This document shows positions 1 to 13,130 of a stretch of 64,000 bases of DNA, in pieces; within the stretch, counting starts at the first letter, position 1; every line of letters starts with the position of its first letter. The position numbers and the translations under genes are program-made. This stretch comes from Hirundichthys speculiger. Lineage: Eukaryota; Chordata; Actinopteri; Beloniformes; Exocoetidae. The stretch lies in NCBI GenBank assembly GCA_018398805.1, contig JAGFBZ010000290.1, positions 930,001 through 994,000 on the forward strand, written 5' to 3'. The notes under the pieces were generated by a model, which ran no database searches, was not told the DNA's origin, and worked only from the letters and a program-made list of their open reading frames with translations.

Positions 1-182
1 AGACTGGCTATTACTGACTCTGAAAAAGATTTCAGTTTTAGTTTTAAAAGTTTGTCTCTTACAAGACTGAAAATGTGAGCTTCCGTCTAACTGAGCAATT
101 CCTCCTGGTACCAACAAGTGGACTGGGTCATTCATTTAGTCTGGGAAATAATGAGATGTCAGCCAAGTATTATCACTGTCCT

Positions 183-210
183 GAAATATGAACATGCATG
201 TTCATATTTC
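183..210. repeat. 28-bp perfect palindrome
   Basis: The 14-base half-site GAAATATGAACATG is followed at once by its exact reverse complement, with no spacer. The centre is ATGCAT. Confidence 0.9.
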
Positions 211-687
211 TACCTGAGTTTCTGTTGGTTTATTTTTGTTGATTTATTGGGGAACAGACAAATATGAATAAGTACAGGTCAATTATATGACATTTGCAAC
301 TTATGTGATTATTATAATAAAATGAATTTTGATATGTTAAAAAAACAAAGTTAAAAAAAAGGTGTTTTTGAAACTCTAATATATCCTAACACTAATGAAA
401 ACAGTCAGCTAATCTTGTCTGATGAAAAAAGCCTCATGTAATAATGCTTGTCAGAACAGAAAAACTATCCACTTCAATCAGGATGAAATTTTAAGATTAT
501 CTGTGGTTAAATGGACAGATATATTTCTATATTTCTGTCGTTCTGAGTAGAAGCTCTAGCTAAATTTTTTTAATGGACGCTACATAAAATTATCATTTTA
601 TTATGGTTTGTGCCAAACATATTCATAAAATGTTCAGTTTAGCAGAGGAGAAATTTGATAAATGACAGCCAGCAACCCAGTAAAGCT

Positions 688-693
688 TTTATT
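688..693 (-). terminator. Possible rab38 polyadenylation signal (AATAAA)
   Basis: TTTATT on the plus strand reads AATAAA on the gene strand, about 1.15 kb past the rab38 stop. Another match at 1140-1145 is closer to the stop. Neither can be proven without transcript ends. Confidence 0.25.
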
Positions 694-996
694 CATATGA
701 AAATTTAGCAAACTGGATACATCTTTGGTTCTACAATCTTAGTTCACTCTAAATAATATGTACATAAATGTATATATAATTTGCATTTATCTCAAAATTA
801 CAAATGTAACAAATATTTCACAGTGGAACAGAAATGCAATATAAAACCACTGAATTAAAACAGATAGAGATCTTGCTTTAATACAGCATTCTTGAATACA
901 CAGTCACATTTATCACTGAGTTTTAAATACATTGCCATAGTAAAGGGTTGAATTCTACCTTAGTGGTGAAAAGAGCAAACAATATGCACTTTTATA

Positions 997-1106
<110 letters not shown>

Positions 1107-1843
1107 ACATATCTTTTAAAGACATTAAATAAAATGCACTTTATTTATATCCATATTATTTTCTATACATGACATTATTGGAGTGAACATTATTGGTGCG
1201 ATAAAAATAATGATCTAAAATAAAATGAACTAGATCTGAACAAACCATATGATGCAAAGAGAATGTGGCGTTACTGGAAATGAGAGCATGTTGTATTTAT
1301 GGAACAAAATCTAAATTTCTCATTGGCCCAAAATCACATGGAAAAACTAAAAATCCTGTCAGAAGGTAAAAACACATTAAAAGCAGAGAAGAACTGAAGG
1401 GAGATGACAGGAGCTAGGGAGAAAGAGAGTCAGCTACCTCGGTTTGTGTGTAATGATCCTCTCCTCAGACCTTCAGTACAGATATATTATGATTTGCTGT
1501 AACCTCTATGCCCATATGCCAGTTAACCATGTCACCATGGAAACCCAAGTGGTATTTTCGAGGCTTGAAGTCGCCGAGGGGGCGACCTTGGCTTTGACAA
1601 GCACACACAGCTGCATCGATCTCTCTTTCTCTCTGTCTCTGTTTCAATCCATCCGTTACTTGCACCAGCTGGCTCTCTGTTTGCCACCCGACCCCCTGAG
1701 CTACCAGACAGAAGAAGTGCTGGAACCCATGCCCTCCTCCTCAAAAACAGCCAAAATGATTCTTCCTCTTGTTCCCACACACACAAACTCAACTTTGTGT
1801 GAAATGAGAGACAAAAGGACATCCAACTATTCGGGTGTTACTG

Positions 1844-1999
1844 TTACTGGGATCTGAAGCAGGAGGAGCAAGTCCCACCTTTGTCCTTTTCTAACTGAGG
1901 GGTGATGGTGTCGGGAACTTCTGATTGAAGCATGTCATTCTCACTGGCAATGATGTGTTTCACCAAGCAGTTGGCTGCCTCATCAATGTTGATATTCTC
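1844..1999 (-). CDS. rab38: rab38 coding exon 3 (C-terminus)
   Basis: The exon follows acceptor tttcag and starts GAGAATATCAAC, encoding ENINIDEAANCLVKHII, as in Rab38 after the SAK motif. It encodes 51 residues and a TAA at 1846-1844. The last residues are GGTCSSCFRSQ. The two cysteines are the likely prenylation sites. Confidence 0.93.
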   Translation of the reverse strand, partial: ENINIDEAANCLVKHIIASENDMLQSEVPDTITPQLEKDKGGTCSSCFRSQ

Positions 2000-4900
2000 C
2001 TGAAAAATTAAAAAAAAACGGGGAGATGACGATTATGAAATGTTGGATATACTGAGAAGGTTATAAGGCACTCAACAAGAAGGAAAAAATGATGTCTGAG
2101 GAGCAGATGAGATAATCAGATGGATCATCCTGAGAAGTTGGATGGAGCACCAGTCAGGACCCATGACACGAATGCAAACTGAAACAGGAATTTTGCATAG
2201 ACAGTGGCTGCAGGGGGTCGACAATGCAATATCATCCCCCTTTAGACCTAAACAACAGTGAAACAAAAGCTGATCATGAAATGCAAATACCTGACACTCA
2301 AACCTTAATGACATTAATTCAGTTTTCAATATCTTAAGAATATCAAAATATTTTTTTTGGCAAGAGACCTGTATGTAACACAGAATACAATAAAAATGAT
2401 TATAGATGTACTGAATAATTATCATCCTGTGATAGCAAAGTAGCTGATTTGATTAGCAGTGAAAAACAAAGTCTACTGTATGTTCATAGAATATGATAAA
2501 TGCAATGATTTACTACACAAATATTAGTGATACCAGACGGATCTAAAAAAAAGAAAATCCTGCAACCATCTGTTTCATGTTCTGCTCTTTTAATGTAGCA
2601 GTGCAATTTTAAATTAGCCTTTTTCATTAAAAGCTATTTCGGGGCTATTTGCATCTTAATTGGCTTTTGGAAATAAGGTAGCTGCCATGCAACCAAAGGT
2701 CTGCATGGTAGTTACACAATAATGAATACAGGCAACATTAAAGGGCTAAAAGACTGTTCAAGGCAAACCTTCTGCACCCAGAAAAAAATTAAGCATCTGT
2801 GCCACACGTTGTCTCAAAAGCATCCATAAAAATGGGTTATGAGAAATTTGGAACTTGGTGGGAAAACTTTTCTCTGCAAACTGAATTTTTTCCAAATCAA
2901 AATAAAATACTTCCACTCTTTGTTAAATTCACTTCAATCCTATACACTCCAGTGGATGTAGAGCATGTCTTGAGCTGTTCAAGAGAAAGGGTAGGAGTAA
3001 TTCTTCTGGCTGGTTATTTACACAATAAAAATTCATTCGGGAGTTTCAGAATACATTCTTGTATAGGCACCAGGATGCAGATCACTTCACATTCATGGCC
3101 TAATTTTAATTATGTGACAGCTACAAATACAGTAAAACCCTCTGCAAAATGAAGGTTTGCTGGTAGTGAAAAACATAAACGTATATTTTCATTAAATAAA
3201 AAAAAAAAACATAGCAAAGAGCCATCTGTGTATGCACTGAGGCAGTAGATCAACTTGTCAAATTGTTCGCATTGCAGATTCAGCTGTGCATAATTTTATA
3301 AAAATGTCACATGCTTCATCTTTTGCCTGGATTAGTTCCGTGGTTTGAGCAACTTGCACTCATACTGAAGTGTTTATCATCGGTTCATACTGTTCTACCA
3401 TTTACCTCAGCTGAATTGTTTAAGGCTTGAACCTAACCAAGTGGTCATGGGGCATAAAACTGCATGTACAGTGAGTGGCAACACAAACCAAATCAATTTT
3501 AAAAGTTCATGTCTGGACACAAAGGGAACTCATGCCACTTGGATGGCAAATCCCAGCATTGGACTGTGTGTGTGGTCTATTTTCTTCTCTTTCCACCCAG
3601 TTGTGAGATTCCTCACCACCAAGGTTCGGACTATGGCAGAGAATAACACAGACCTTACAGTCAGGTTCTTACTCCTCATCATGAATCATACTTTGCAATA
3701 GTTTTATAAATAGTTGTATAAGTTACAAATACATTTATGGACTTGTTTAATATTTTCTAATGGTTTTCTTGATCAATTTACATTTTAACAATGCTGTCTG
3801 ATATCTTGTGTCCAATTCAGACTAAAATCTGAAATATGGGCCAAGCTGAAATGAATTGTAATTATTCTTCTAACTTGTACAAATTATTACACAATTACAT
3901 ACAGGAGTGTACTCTGAGAGTCTGAAATAATTAGGGTGCCTTTTTTTGTTTTTTTGACTGCAGATCAAAGTTCCCCTTTGATGTGCCTTAAAGTGTTTGG
4001 AAGTGCTTTGGATTCGGTTGATATTTAGTGAAATTTGCACATAAAAAGATCCCTTAAAAAAGTAAAAGGGAAAAAAAAAACTATGGCAGGGGACTGGGCG
4101 GACATCAACTCTCTTTCTCTCTGTGAAATTGTAAATATGACTTATCTAGTCATATTACTCAATGCACGCATGACTTGCATCACGGTGGAACTGCACGCAT
4201 TGCTGCATCGGCCACAAGCACTGACGCAGTAACCAGGAATTTAAGGAGAAAAAGTAAACATCCATATGTGTGGCACATCAGCGAGCCTCAGATGAGAAGT
4301 CTGAGCAAAAACTGGTGACTGGCTTTAAGTGGTTGATGTAACATTATAATGCTTTCAAAGACTTTCCCTATGCACATTAGAGAAATAAAAAAAACTTCTT
4401 CCTGGTGATAAACTTTGCACTGTTGGTGTCTGATGTTGCTGCAGACATGAAAAATAATTTTAGAGACGAAGGAATCTTTAAGTTTTGAATTTGAATATAC
4501 ATGGCATCTGACGCTCTTCACTGAGAATTATTCAAAATGTTAAACTACTCCTTTGTGTTTTTTGCAGTCAGTGGAAAACAGTGGGATGATATATTCCCTC
4601 AACATTCCTGGACATCAAGACTGACCACCTGATCCCAGGGGTTAGGGTTAGGGGGTTAGGGTTAGGGGGTTAGGGGGTTAGGGTTAGGGTTTGGGTTAGG
4701 GTTAGGGTTAGGGTTAGGGGGTTAGGGGGTTAGGGTTAGAGTTAGGGGATTAGGGTTAGGGTTAGGGTTAGGGTTAGGGGGTTAGGGTTAGGGTTAGGGT
4801 TAGGGTTAGGGTTGCCGAGAGTCTCTGTAGGAAGACCACAGAGCTCTGAGATTTTATTCATATGCAAATACTGAAAAAACTGAAGTTGTGAAGCTCTGCA

Positions 4901-7900
4901 CATTGAAAAGTATTTCTTCACATCCTGGAGAGGCGTCCTCTGAATACCCTGCTGGGTCGTGGAGACAAGGACCCCAGCCCCCTCTCAGGGACATTTGAAC
5001 AGAAGGGGCATCAACCACAGAGCTCCAGTTAAAGACTATTTCCCTCTGTTAATGTTGCTGCTGTACATGTATGTGACACGTGTCTCGTCGTTCTCACCTT
5101 GGCAGATGTCTCAAACCACCCCACAAAACCATTCTCCTGGCAGAACTGCTCCATCTTTATTCCATTGTTGGTGAGTACGTCCCGACCCTGGTCACATTTA
5201 TTAGCCAATAGCACGGTGGCTACATGTTTCCCATTGGCAAGTGTCACTTTGGAGTCCAAGTCCTCCTTCCATTTGGTGACTGCTTCAAAGGAGGCGGGTC
5301 GTGTCACATCAAACACGATGAAGGCACCCATGGCTTCACGGTAATACACACGGGTCATGTTGCCAAACCTCTCCTGACCTGGAAGACAAACAGAGAAGGA
5401 TTACGGTTTGCTTGCAATGTCAAATTCGTACTTCATGCTCTTTTGGTCAACAGGAAAATTACAAAATGGCCTTTTGGAGAACATGGGCTCCGACTCTTAC
5501 ACTGAGTCATGCCATTTTCTCATTTCTTCACACTCCTGACTCATACTTGCTGTCATACACGCATGCATTTTCTGTGTTCGTCACCTTGTTCTGATACACA
5601 CAGACCATTTACAGATCAGCAGAAGAAGATGGATAAAATGGATTTTAATACAGGGTGGAGGAACCAGGTCTTTGGCGCTTTTGTGTCTGCGTGCCTGTGA
5701 AAATGTCTTTAAAAATTCTTGAGGATAAAATTAATTTGATAAGCCATGTTAGAATGTTGTGTCCACGGATTTTCCTATCCATAATTCCCCTAGAACACAA
5801 TCAGCTTTAGAACAAAGTCAGCTTTTGGGAATTTTCACACTTGGAGCTAACCAAAAATAAATGGCTCTTTCAAAATACTCTGCATGGGTGCTGACAAAAC
5901 AAGTTAACATAAGACATTTTTTTTATTTCTTTGAGTCTCACAGACATGCTTCTCACCTGAACAGGTGGCTCAGAGCACAGGGTCAGCAGCAGAACAATTG
6001 ACAGGCTGACGGTTTTGCCCAAAAACATGCCAGGCAGGCAGAGTCTCTGTCTCTTTGATATTGACCTTTATATTTCTATCCACTATGAGGACAGACAGTA
6101 GTCAGTTCTGCCTACATAGTTTCACAATGACCTATGGAAATTCAAAAGCTAAACAGTACATCATAGAGCCCATGAAACAAGCCCCAAATCTGTCATTGTA
6201 GTTACCAGGCTGAGAAACCCATTGTGGCAGATGTACAGAACCACCAGGTGATTTATTAGCTCTGTGACCCGAGGTAACATCATCAGTCTTCATAAAGGCC
6301 TGAAACATATCTGGATGTGACCACAAAAAGTCATATTTATAGAAGACTATTTGATTTTCTTTTTTTCCCAGCAGTAGACGGCAACCACTGTGCCATCAAT
6401 TTGGACAACCGCAAAACAATTGAAATCATGTTTGATTTCCACATGAGTACTTCACACACCTCAGTTTAAAAAAGAAATTTAAAAAAGGGCATGTGTAAAA
6501 TAAATAAATAAATAAATCACACTGAGTGGTGAGACCAGTTGATGCTGCTATGGCCACAAGAGTCTGGCTTTCAAGGCTTTCCCGCCAATGGGCCTCCCAT
6601 ACTTTCAGTCAGGTGCAGAAAGCACTTAAAGTGCAGTCAGTACAAGCAGTTTTCTCTGAGGGAAACACTCTTCTTTAGTTCATAATAAAAGCTTTCTGAA
6701 TACAGGGTCTTGGGCCTCAAATCTCCTTCACATGAGTTTGAACACATGACTGCTTGCGCTTACTGGAGAAAGCACACGGGAGGGGAGAGAGCAGCAGGTC
6801 AGAGGATTCTTCTAAACCTCAGCCGACGCTCATGTGACATGAGACTGCTGTAGCCTTCAGGTCTGTCATTTTACACAACCATATCAAAGTTAAAAGGCTG
6901 CATTATTTCTTTTTTTCTGTGGTCACCAAGAGCAATCAAAGCATTACATATGTTTAAAAACAGTTAACATATTAGATTACTTAACGTAAAAGCATCCAAC
7001 AGAACATTCACTGTCACACTGCATACAGTAGGCTTATACATGTGGTGGGGCAGCATATTACAGTATGCCACATATCAAAACACAACTGTCAATTTTTAAA
7101 AGGGACTGTCATGCAGGTGAGGAATCAGCACACTGAAACATGCTGCAGAAATGAAGTAGGAGAGTAAGACAATCACTCGTCACTGATAATATAAATACGT
7201 TTTATTCATCAATATAGAAGTGAGTAACTGCGAGACTGATCCCTGTTTGTCAAATAGCTCCAGAAGTGGAACAGCTGACATAAAATTGTAGTCCAAGATG
7301 ATATAAGCACGCTCGTATTCTGTCTCGAGGCAGAGCTTGTACACTTATTTGGCACTGAATGAGAAAAGATTACCTCACTTGTACGCCCAAGTGACCAGCT
7401 GATGAAGCGGTTCATGCTGAGGACCTGAAACACTGGCAGACAGATGCTATGGCCCCCGTCCGTGTTACAATGTTATATCATGCCGTTATTTCATTAAAGT
7501 CACCTTCAGGCTCTTTTCACGTCTAAACGGTTTAAAATTGAACCTGGAGACGTGGGGGACCAAGTGATCAGAAGTGACTCATTCTTACAGTCATCTGGCT
7601 AAAATGAATAGCATTTAGCCCGGAAAACCTGATCTATGAATAAAAACCACTAGATAAATATTATAAGTCAGGTAGTAAGGCAGTGGACTTTTTCATTCTT
7701 AATCTTACACAGTTTATCAAATACATGTTTTGAACGTCACTAATCAGGGCTTTCATGCTGATTTAAGTTATCTTTCCAGAAGAAAAAGTTCTTCAGCTTT
7801 TGATTCCAGAAATCAGTGTTTAATAAATATTTAATAATACTATGTCTATTAAATATTTAGAACGATTTGGTTGACTATATTTCCATTAAAAATCATGTCG

Positions 7901-8484
7901 TTGTGGTTGTGAAGCAGATTAATGGACGTGCCTGACAAAGAGCTAAACAGCTAAACAACAAACATTTGCACTTAAACGAATTCATTTCCAAATATAACCT
8001 TAAGGTACTTTTACTCACAGAAGCATTTGAATTGACTGCTATCACCATATAAAAATATACCTAAAGAATGTTAATGAACCAATATTTTCAGTTTCAGCCT
8101 GTGTGTATGACATGTTACTTATTTAGAATCTCCTCCCAACACATTTCTAATATAATCACTTTATTAAATACATTTATTTCAAAACAAAAGGGACAAGAGT
8201 TTCAGAAAGCATCTTCTTACAGACTAAGCTCCTGTGAAAGTTTGGCCGCCTGTGTGTTTCGTGCGTAAAGGCTGCGCCGTACCTGCGATGTCCCACAGCT
8301 GCAGACGCACCGTCTCCTGGTCCCAGTTGAGGACTTTGAGAGCGAAGTCCACCCCGATGGTGGCTCGGTAGTTGGGGCTGAAGTTGTGATGGACATACCG
8401 TTTGATGATGCTGGTCTTGCCCACCCCGAGGTCCCCTATCACAAGAATCTTGTAGAGGTGCTCCTTGTTGTGGTTGTTCTGCAT
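1844..8484 (-). CDS. rab38: Rab38-type small GTPase, 3 coding exons, complete
   Basis: Coding exons are 8283-8484, 5098-5378 and 1844-1999 (202+281+156 nt), giving 212 residues plus TAA. Visible G motifs are the P-loop GDLGVGKT (17-24), switch I with T42, the switch II DIAGQERFG (65-73), NKCD (127-130) and ETSAK (157-161). DIAGQE instead of the usual DTAGQE and the IGVDFALKV stretch are hallmarks of the Rab32/Rab38 subfamily. The N-terminus lacks the long extension of Rab32, and the gene sits beside ctsc and grm5, so rab38 is preferred. Family knowledge: Rab38 is a membrane-anchored GTPase that directs cargo to melanosomes and other lysosome-related organelles, activated by BLOC-3. The C-terminus has Cys205 and Cys208 followed by FRSQ, one residue longer than a canonical CaaX box. 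The start ATG is chosen because no other in-frame ATG lies in the open stretch upstream. Which teleost rab38 paralogue this is cannot be told. Confidence 0.95.
2000..5097 (-). other. rab38: rab38 intron 2
   Basis: GT-AG intron of 3.1 kb between the SAK exon and the last exon. It is mostly AT-rich sequence without recognisable genes. It contains the TTAGGG-like block at 4637-4814, about 280 bases from the donor. Confidence 0.85.
4637..4814 (+). repeat. Interstitial telomere-like (TTAGGG)n block
   Basis: About 178 bases built from GGTTAG units. Many are exact TTAGGG, mixed with G-expanded GGGGTTAG variants and single changes such as TTTGGG, TTAGAG and GGGGATTAG. It lies inside rab38 intron 2. 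The G-rich strand is the plus strand, antisense to the gene. Confidence 0.95.
5098..5378 (-). CDS. rab38: rab38 coding exon 2 (switch II to SAK motif)
   Basis: The exon opens after ttccag with GTCAGGAGAGG, completing Gly68 and continuing QERFGN. It ends at SAK|gtgaga (phase 0). It covers residues 68-161, including the guanine-specificity motif LLANKCD and the ETSAK loop. Length 281 nt fits the phases on both sides. Confidence 0.95.
5379..8282 (-). other. rab38: rab38 intron 1
   Basis: Intron of about 2.9 kb separating the P-loop exon from the switch II exon. I see no gene or intact mobile element in it, only AT-rich sequence and a short AAAT run near 6500. Confidence 0.85.
8283..8484 (-). 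CDS. rab38: rab38 coding exon 1 (start to switch II)
   Basis: This exon encodes residues 1-67 plus the first base of Gly68. It starts at ATG 8484-8482 in the context CGCCATGC and ends GCAG|gtacgg, a canonical donor. It contains the P-loop GDLGVGKT, switch I and the strand ending LQLWDIA. The surrounding few hundred bases are GC-rich compared with the flanks, as expected for a 5' end. Confidence 0.95.
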
Positions 8485-8720
8485 GGCGACCGAGGAGGGC
8501 GAGAGCTGAGCATGAATCCACCGGAAAGGAGAAGACTTGCGGGATGAACGAGGGACAGAAGCACGGGACAGCGCACGGAGAAGTGGAGAGAGTTGGGAAG
8601 GGAAGGGGAGGCAAGGCAGCAACGCCCTGGCCCTCAGTAGGAAGTGGAGCAGAGACGTGTGGACCTTGTGACTGACGCAGGGCCGCTGCCAGGGACTGAC
8701 GGTGGTCCCGCAGCAGGCAC
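8485..8720 (-). promoter_or_regulatory. rab38: Probable rab38 5'UTR and promoter region
   Basis: This stretch directly upstream of the rab38 ATG is richer in G, C and CpG than its surroundings. The rab38 frame stays open through it but without another ATG. No TATA box is evident. A transcription start cannot be fixed from sequence alone. Confidence 0.4.
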
Positions 8721-9064
8721 GTTTATGTAAGACGGCTGCGTGTTTACCAACATAAACGCACTAGTGATACTTCATAAACACGTCATTTAAGAAATTACTG
8801 ATCAAATCTACCAATTTTCTGGAAATGTAACCTATTTTGAATATCGAAGGTCCCTCTTGCCACGTTTTAATTTAGTTTAACAGTACTGATATGTTAACAC
8901 GAGAAACAGTTTTGATTGGTCAAAGTGGAGCGAGTTAAGCCACAGATCCCAGACACATGTTGTACACTGCTGTACAGTTAGTAAGTCTCATTTAAATGGA
9001 TAAGTTTTCAGTTTTTATTCAATGAACAAAATATTTCAAATCAGTGAATTTCTATTAAAAGGTT

Positions 9065-9068
<4 letters not shown>

Positions 9069-9105
<37 letters not shown>
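9069..9105. repeat. (TA)n microsatellite beside Tc1 element
   Basis: A run of TA dinucleotides immediately left of the outer terminal repeat of the Tc1 element. Tc1 elements insert at TA, so this was a favourable target. Confidence 0.95.
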
Positions 9106-10689
<1,584 letters not shown>

Positions 10690-10693
10690 CGTT

Positions 10694-11192
10694 GATCAGT
10701 TCATCCAGAGTGATCATGGGCCTCTTGGCTGCATCTCTGATCAGTCTTCTTCATGTTGGAGATAAAAGTTTAGAGGGACGGCCGGGTCTTGGTAGATTTG
10801 CAGTGGTCTGATACTCCTTCCATTTCAATATGATTACTTGCTCAGAGCTTCTTGAGATGTTTAAAGAATGGGAAATCTTTTTGTATCCACATCCAGCTTT
10901 AAACTTCTCTACAACAGTATCTTGGACCTGCCTGGTGTGTTCCTTGGTCTTCATGATGCTCTCTGTGCTTTAAACAGAACCCTGAGACTATCACAGAGCA
11001 GGTGCATTTATACGGAGACTTGATTACACACAGGTGGATTCTATTGATCATCATCAGTCATTTACGGACAACATGGATCATTCAGAGATCCTCACTGAAC
11101 TTCTGGAGTCAGTTTGCTGTACTGAAAGTAAAGGGGCCGAATAATATTGGAAGCCCCACTGTTTCAGTTTTTTATTTGTTAAAAAAGTTTAA
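10694..11192 (-). mobile_element. Fragment of a second Tc1 family, fused to the first
   Basis: This sequence is closely similar to 47959-48456 of the complete Tc1 element in grm5. It carries the same N-terminal transposase start (TKEHTRQVQDTVVEKF, then GCGYKKISHSLNISRS) and the proline-rich linker LPRPGRPSKL. It lacks the catalytic half and the outer terminal repeat, and begins abruptly where the previous element stops. Confidence 0.85.
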
Positions 11193-11193
11193 A

Positions 11194-11280
11194 AGACTAA
11201 AAGGGTATGGATGATGGATGGTTGGAACTCCATACAGTTGGTCTTCCTGGGGGAGTGATCAAAACGGGCAACTGCCTCCA
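11194..11280. repeat. Direct repeat copy 1 (pair with 12328-12414)
   Basis: Contains GGTATGGATGATGGATGG followed by AACTCCATACAGTTGGTC and a further 35 bases. It is nearly identical to 12328-12414, about 1.13 kb away in the same orientation. The GGATGGATGG start is the tail of an L2-like retroelement. The rest is not recognised. Confidence 0.85.
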
Positions 11281-11463
11281 ATTAAATAATAAAAATAAAT
11301 TCAGTCGCGTGGCCCTGTTTTTTCATTTCGTATTTTTGATCCAAGTCTTAAATTGAAAAATAAAAAACAAGAATTTTTTTTGTGTTAGATTAAAAAAATG
11401 AAAAACAAAATAAAATGTCACTTTTCAATTTTTTTAAATTTTTGATAATATTGACAATTGAAA

Positions 11464-11631
11464 ATGGAAAGAATGAATGATACACAGACTGATAAAGTTA
11501 CAGAACCTTTACATGGACATTTTCATTTTAAAGTTCTCCCAGACGGAGGATTCGACAGAAACGAGGTTATTTGTAACAACTGCCAAGTTGAACTCCCCTT
11601 TAAAAGTTTCTGCTGTTACCTCAGAAATTAA
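11464..11631 (+). pseudogene. BED zinc-finger remnant of a hAT-type transposase
   Basis: A 55-codon reading frame encodes FHFKVLPDGGFDRNEVIC and then NNCQVELPF. This pattern of a GGFD turn and a Cys-x2-Cys pair resembles the BED finger that opens ZBED/hAT transposases. The His part of the finger is missing because the frame stops after CCYLRN. No downstream transposase is visible. I infer a fragment of a hAT coding region rather than a host gene. Confidence 0.5.
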
Positions 11632-12229
11632 TGTTTTAATGTTATGATTTAATGTTGTGGCTCAGGATTTTGTTGGTAGACTTTTTTTATTTTTCATAAA
11701 AAAAACAGGATGACATTAATGCCCTGGCAGTGACAGTAAGCTTTATTTTATTTGACATTTTTTAAGATGAGATTTACACTAAACAAGTGTTACTGTCAAG
11801 TGCTGATGTTAAAAGTGTTTGTACAACAAATGTTATGGCACTTTAGTTCATGTGGCAGCAGAACATTTAAATAAAAGTGACCTTTACAATACTTTTGAAT
11901 TCATGATTTGATTTTGTGTATACAATGGGCTCACGGACAGGATGAAGACGAAGTTCTTGAAAAGTACCAATTGTTAAATGGTTGGTTGCAAATTTATTTA
12001 TATTTTATTTTGAAACATCTAAATATCATACTGTCTAAATAATCGGTTTTATGACGCCACAACAAACCTGCCAAGAGAGAACAGGAAAACCAGAAGTCAC
12101 CAGCCAGGCAGGGAGAACATTTATCAGAGGTAGCCTAAGAGTGATCCAGAAAGGAGCTGTAAAAGCTCTACAGCAAAGACTGGAGTGGCTGACCATACAA
12201 TATATTGTAAGCCATATTTTAATATTTTA

Positions 12230-12359
12230 AGCCCTGCAATGGACTGGTGACCTGTCCAGGGTGTACCCCTGCCTTTCGCCTGAAGAGAGCTGGGATAGAC
12301 TCCAGCAGATCCCCGTGACCCTGAATAGGACTAAATGGGTATGGATGATGGATGGATGG
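12230..12359 (+). mobile_element. L2-like non-LTR retrotransposon 3' tail
   Basis: Contains the very common teleost tail: a stretch reading CAATGGACTGGTGACCTGTC, then GAGAGCTGGGATAGACTCCA, then CCCCGTGACCCTGAATAGGA, ending in GGATGGATGG repeats. The coding body is absent. Family name (L2/Maui type) is from memory of fish repeats. Confidence 0.7.
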
Positions 12360-12414
12360 AACTCCATACAGTTGGTCTTCCTGGGGGAGTGATCAAAATG
12401 GGCAACTGTCCCCC
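12328..12414. repeat. Direct repeat copy 2 (pair with 11194-11280)
   Basis: Same sequence as copy 1, here with the complete L2-like tail in front. The unit from copy to copy is about 1134 bases. Confidence 0.85.
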
Positions 12415-12547
12415 ATTTAAAAAATGGATCATCAGCAGAAATTCTCCAATCTTGTGCAAGAAGGCATTCTTGTCAGAAGAGAAAAGTATTTAACTTTTTT
12501 GGGTATCAGCTATTGTTGCACATTGTGTGAACTTAAACCCATATAAC

Positions 12548-12860
12548 GTTTAGAACAAGCACGGCGGTTGCAGTATCATGCTGTGGAGATGTTGAGAATG
12601 TTTCAAGCTCCCAGAGAAGTGAGAGAGGAATAGAGGTTCACTTTTCAATATTGAAGTGACTCTATGCATAACACCAAAGCATCACACAAGTGGTTTATAG
12701 GTGAGCGAATCATTTGGAAGGATTTGTGAAGTCCCAAGCCTCAACCCAAGTGAAGCCTGATAGAGCTGGAGCAGTTTCTCTTGAGAAAGTGGTAGTAAAT
12801 ATCCTAGAAGAAAGAAAAATGTCTTTGTCCAATGCTTTGTAAAACTAATAACTCCCAAGA
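12548..12860 (+). mobile_element. Strongly decayed Tc1-like transposase relic
   Basis: Short islands match the nucleotide sequence of fish Tc1 transposases in the right order: CGGTTGCAGTATCATGCTGT, then GAGGTTCACTTTTCAATAT, then a segment like the Asp-Pro-Lys-His region. No open frame remains. Identification rests on similarity of wording only. Confidence 0.5.
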
Positions 12861-13124
12861 TGCCATATAATGGTCTTAACTGGTTTAGATTTCTCTATTT
12901 GTAAGATTAAGCTCATGCACATGCATTGTTTCCAGGATTATTAATTGCCATAAATGTTCTGCTTAAAAAATATTCTTGGTAAAGAAAAAAAAAAAAGAAC
13001 TTCCAAAAGGTACAGTATGACTGACAAAATGTTCTGAAATACAAAACAGCTCATTAATTTGAAATGCTTTAATTTTACAGAATTAAAAATAATAATGATG
13101 ACACAAAACACTAACATTCATCCC

Positions 13125-13130
13125 TTTATT
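13125..13130 (-). terminator. ctsc: Possible ctsc polyadenylation signal
   Basis: TTTATT on the plus strand is AATAAA on the gene strand, about 790 bases after the ctsc stop codon. This would give a 3'UTR of roughly 0.8 kb. Confidence 0.35.

Noticed and set aside
4637..4814. Regular repeats taken as a CRISPR-like array
   Set aside because: Units are 6-8 bases of TTAGGG type without spacers, and the DNA is vertebrate.
1844..8484. Assignment as rab32 instead of rab38
   Set aside because: The short N-terminus, the C-terminus in the style of Rab38 and the ctsc/grm5 neighbourhood favour rab38, though subfamily features are shared.
8174..8614. 146-codon open frame overlapping rab38 exon 1
   Set aside because: It is on the same strand but in another frame, without family similarity; the Rab frame is the real one.
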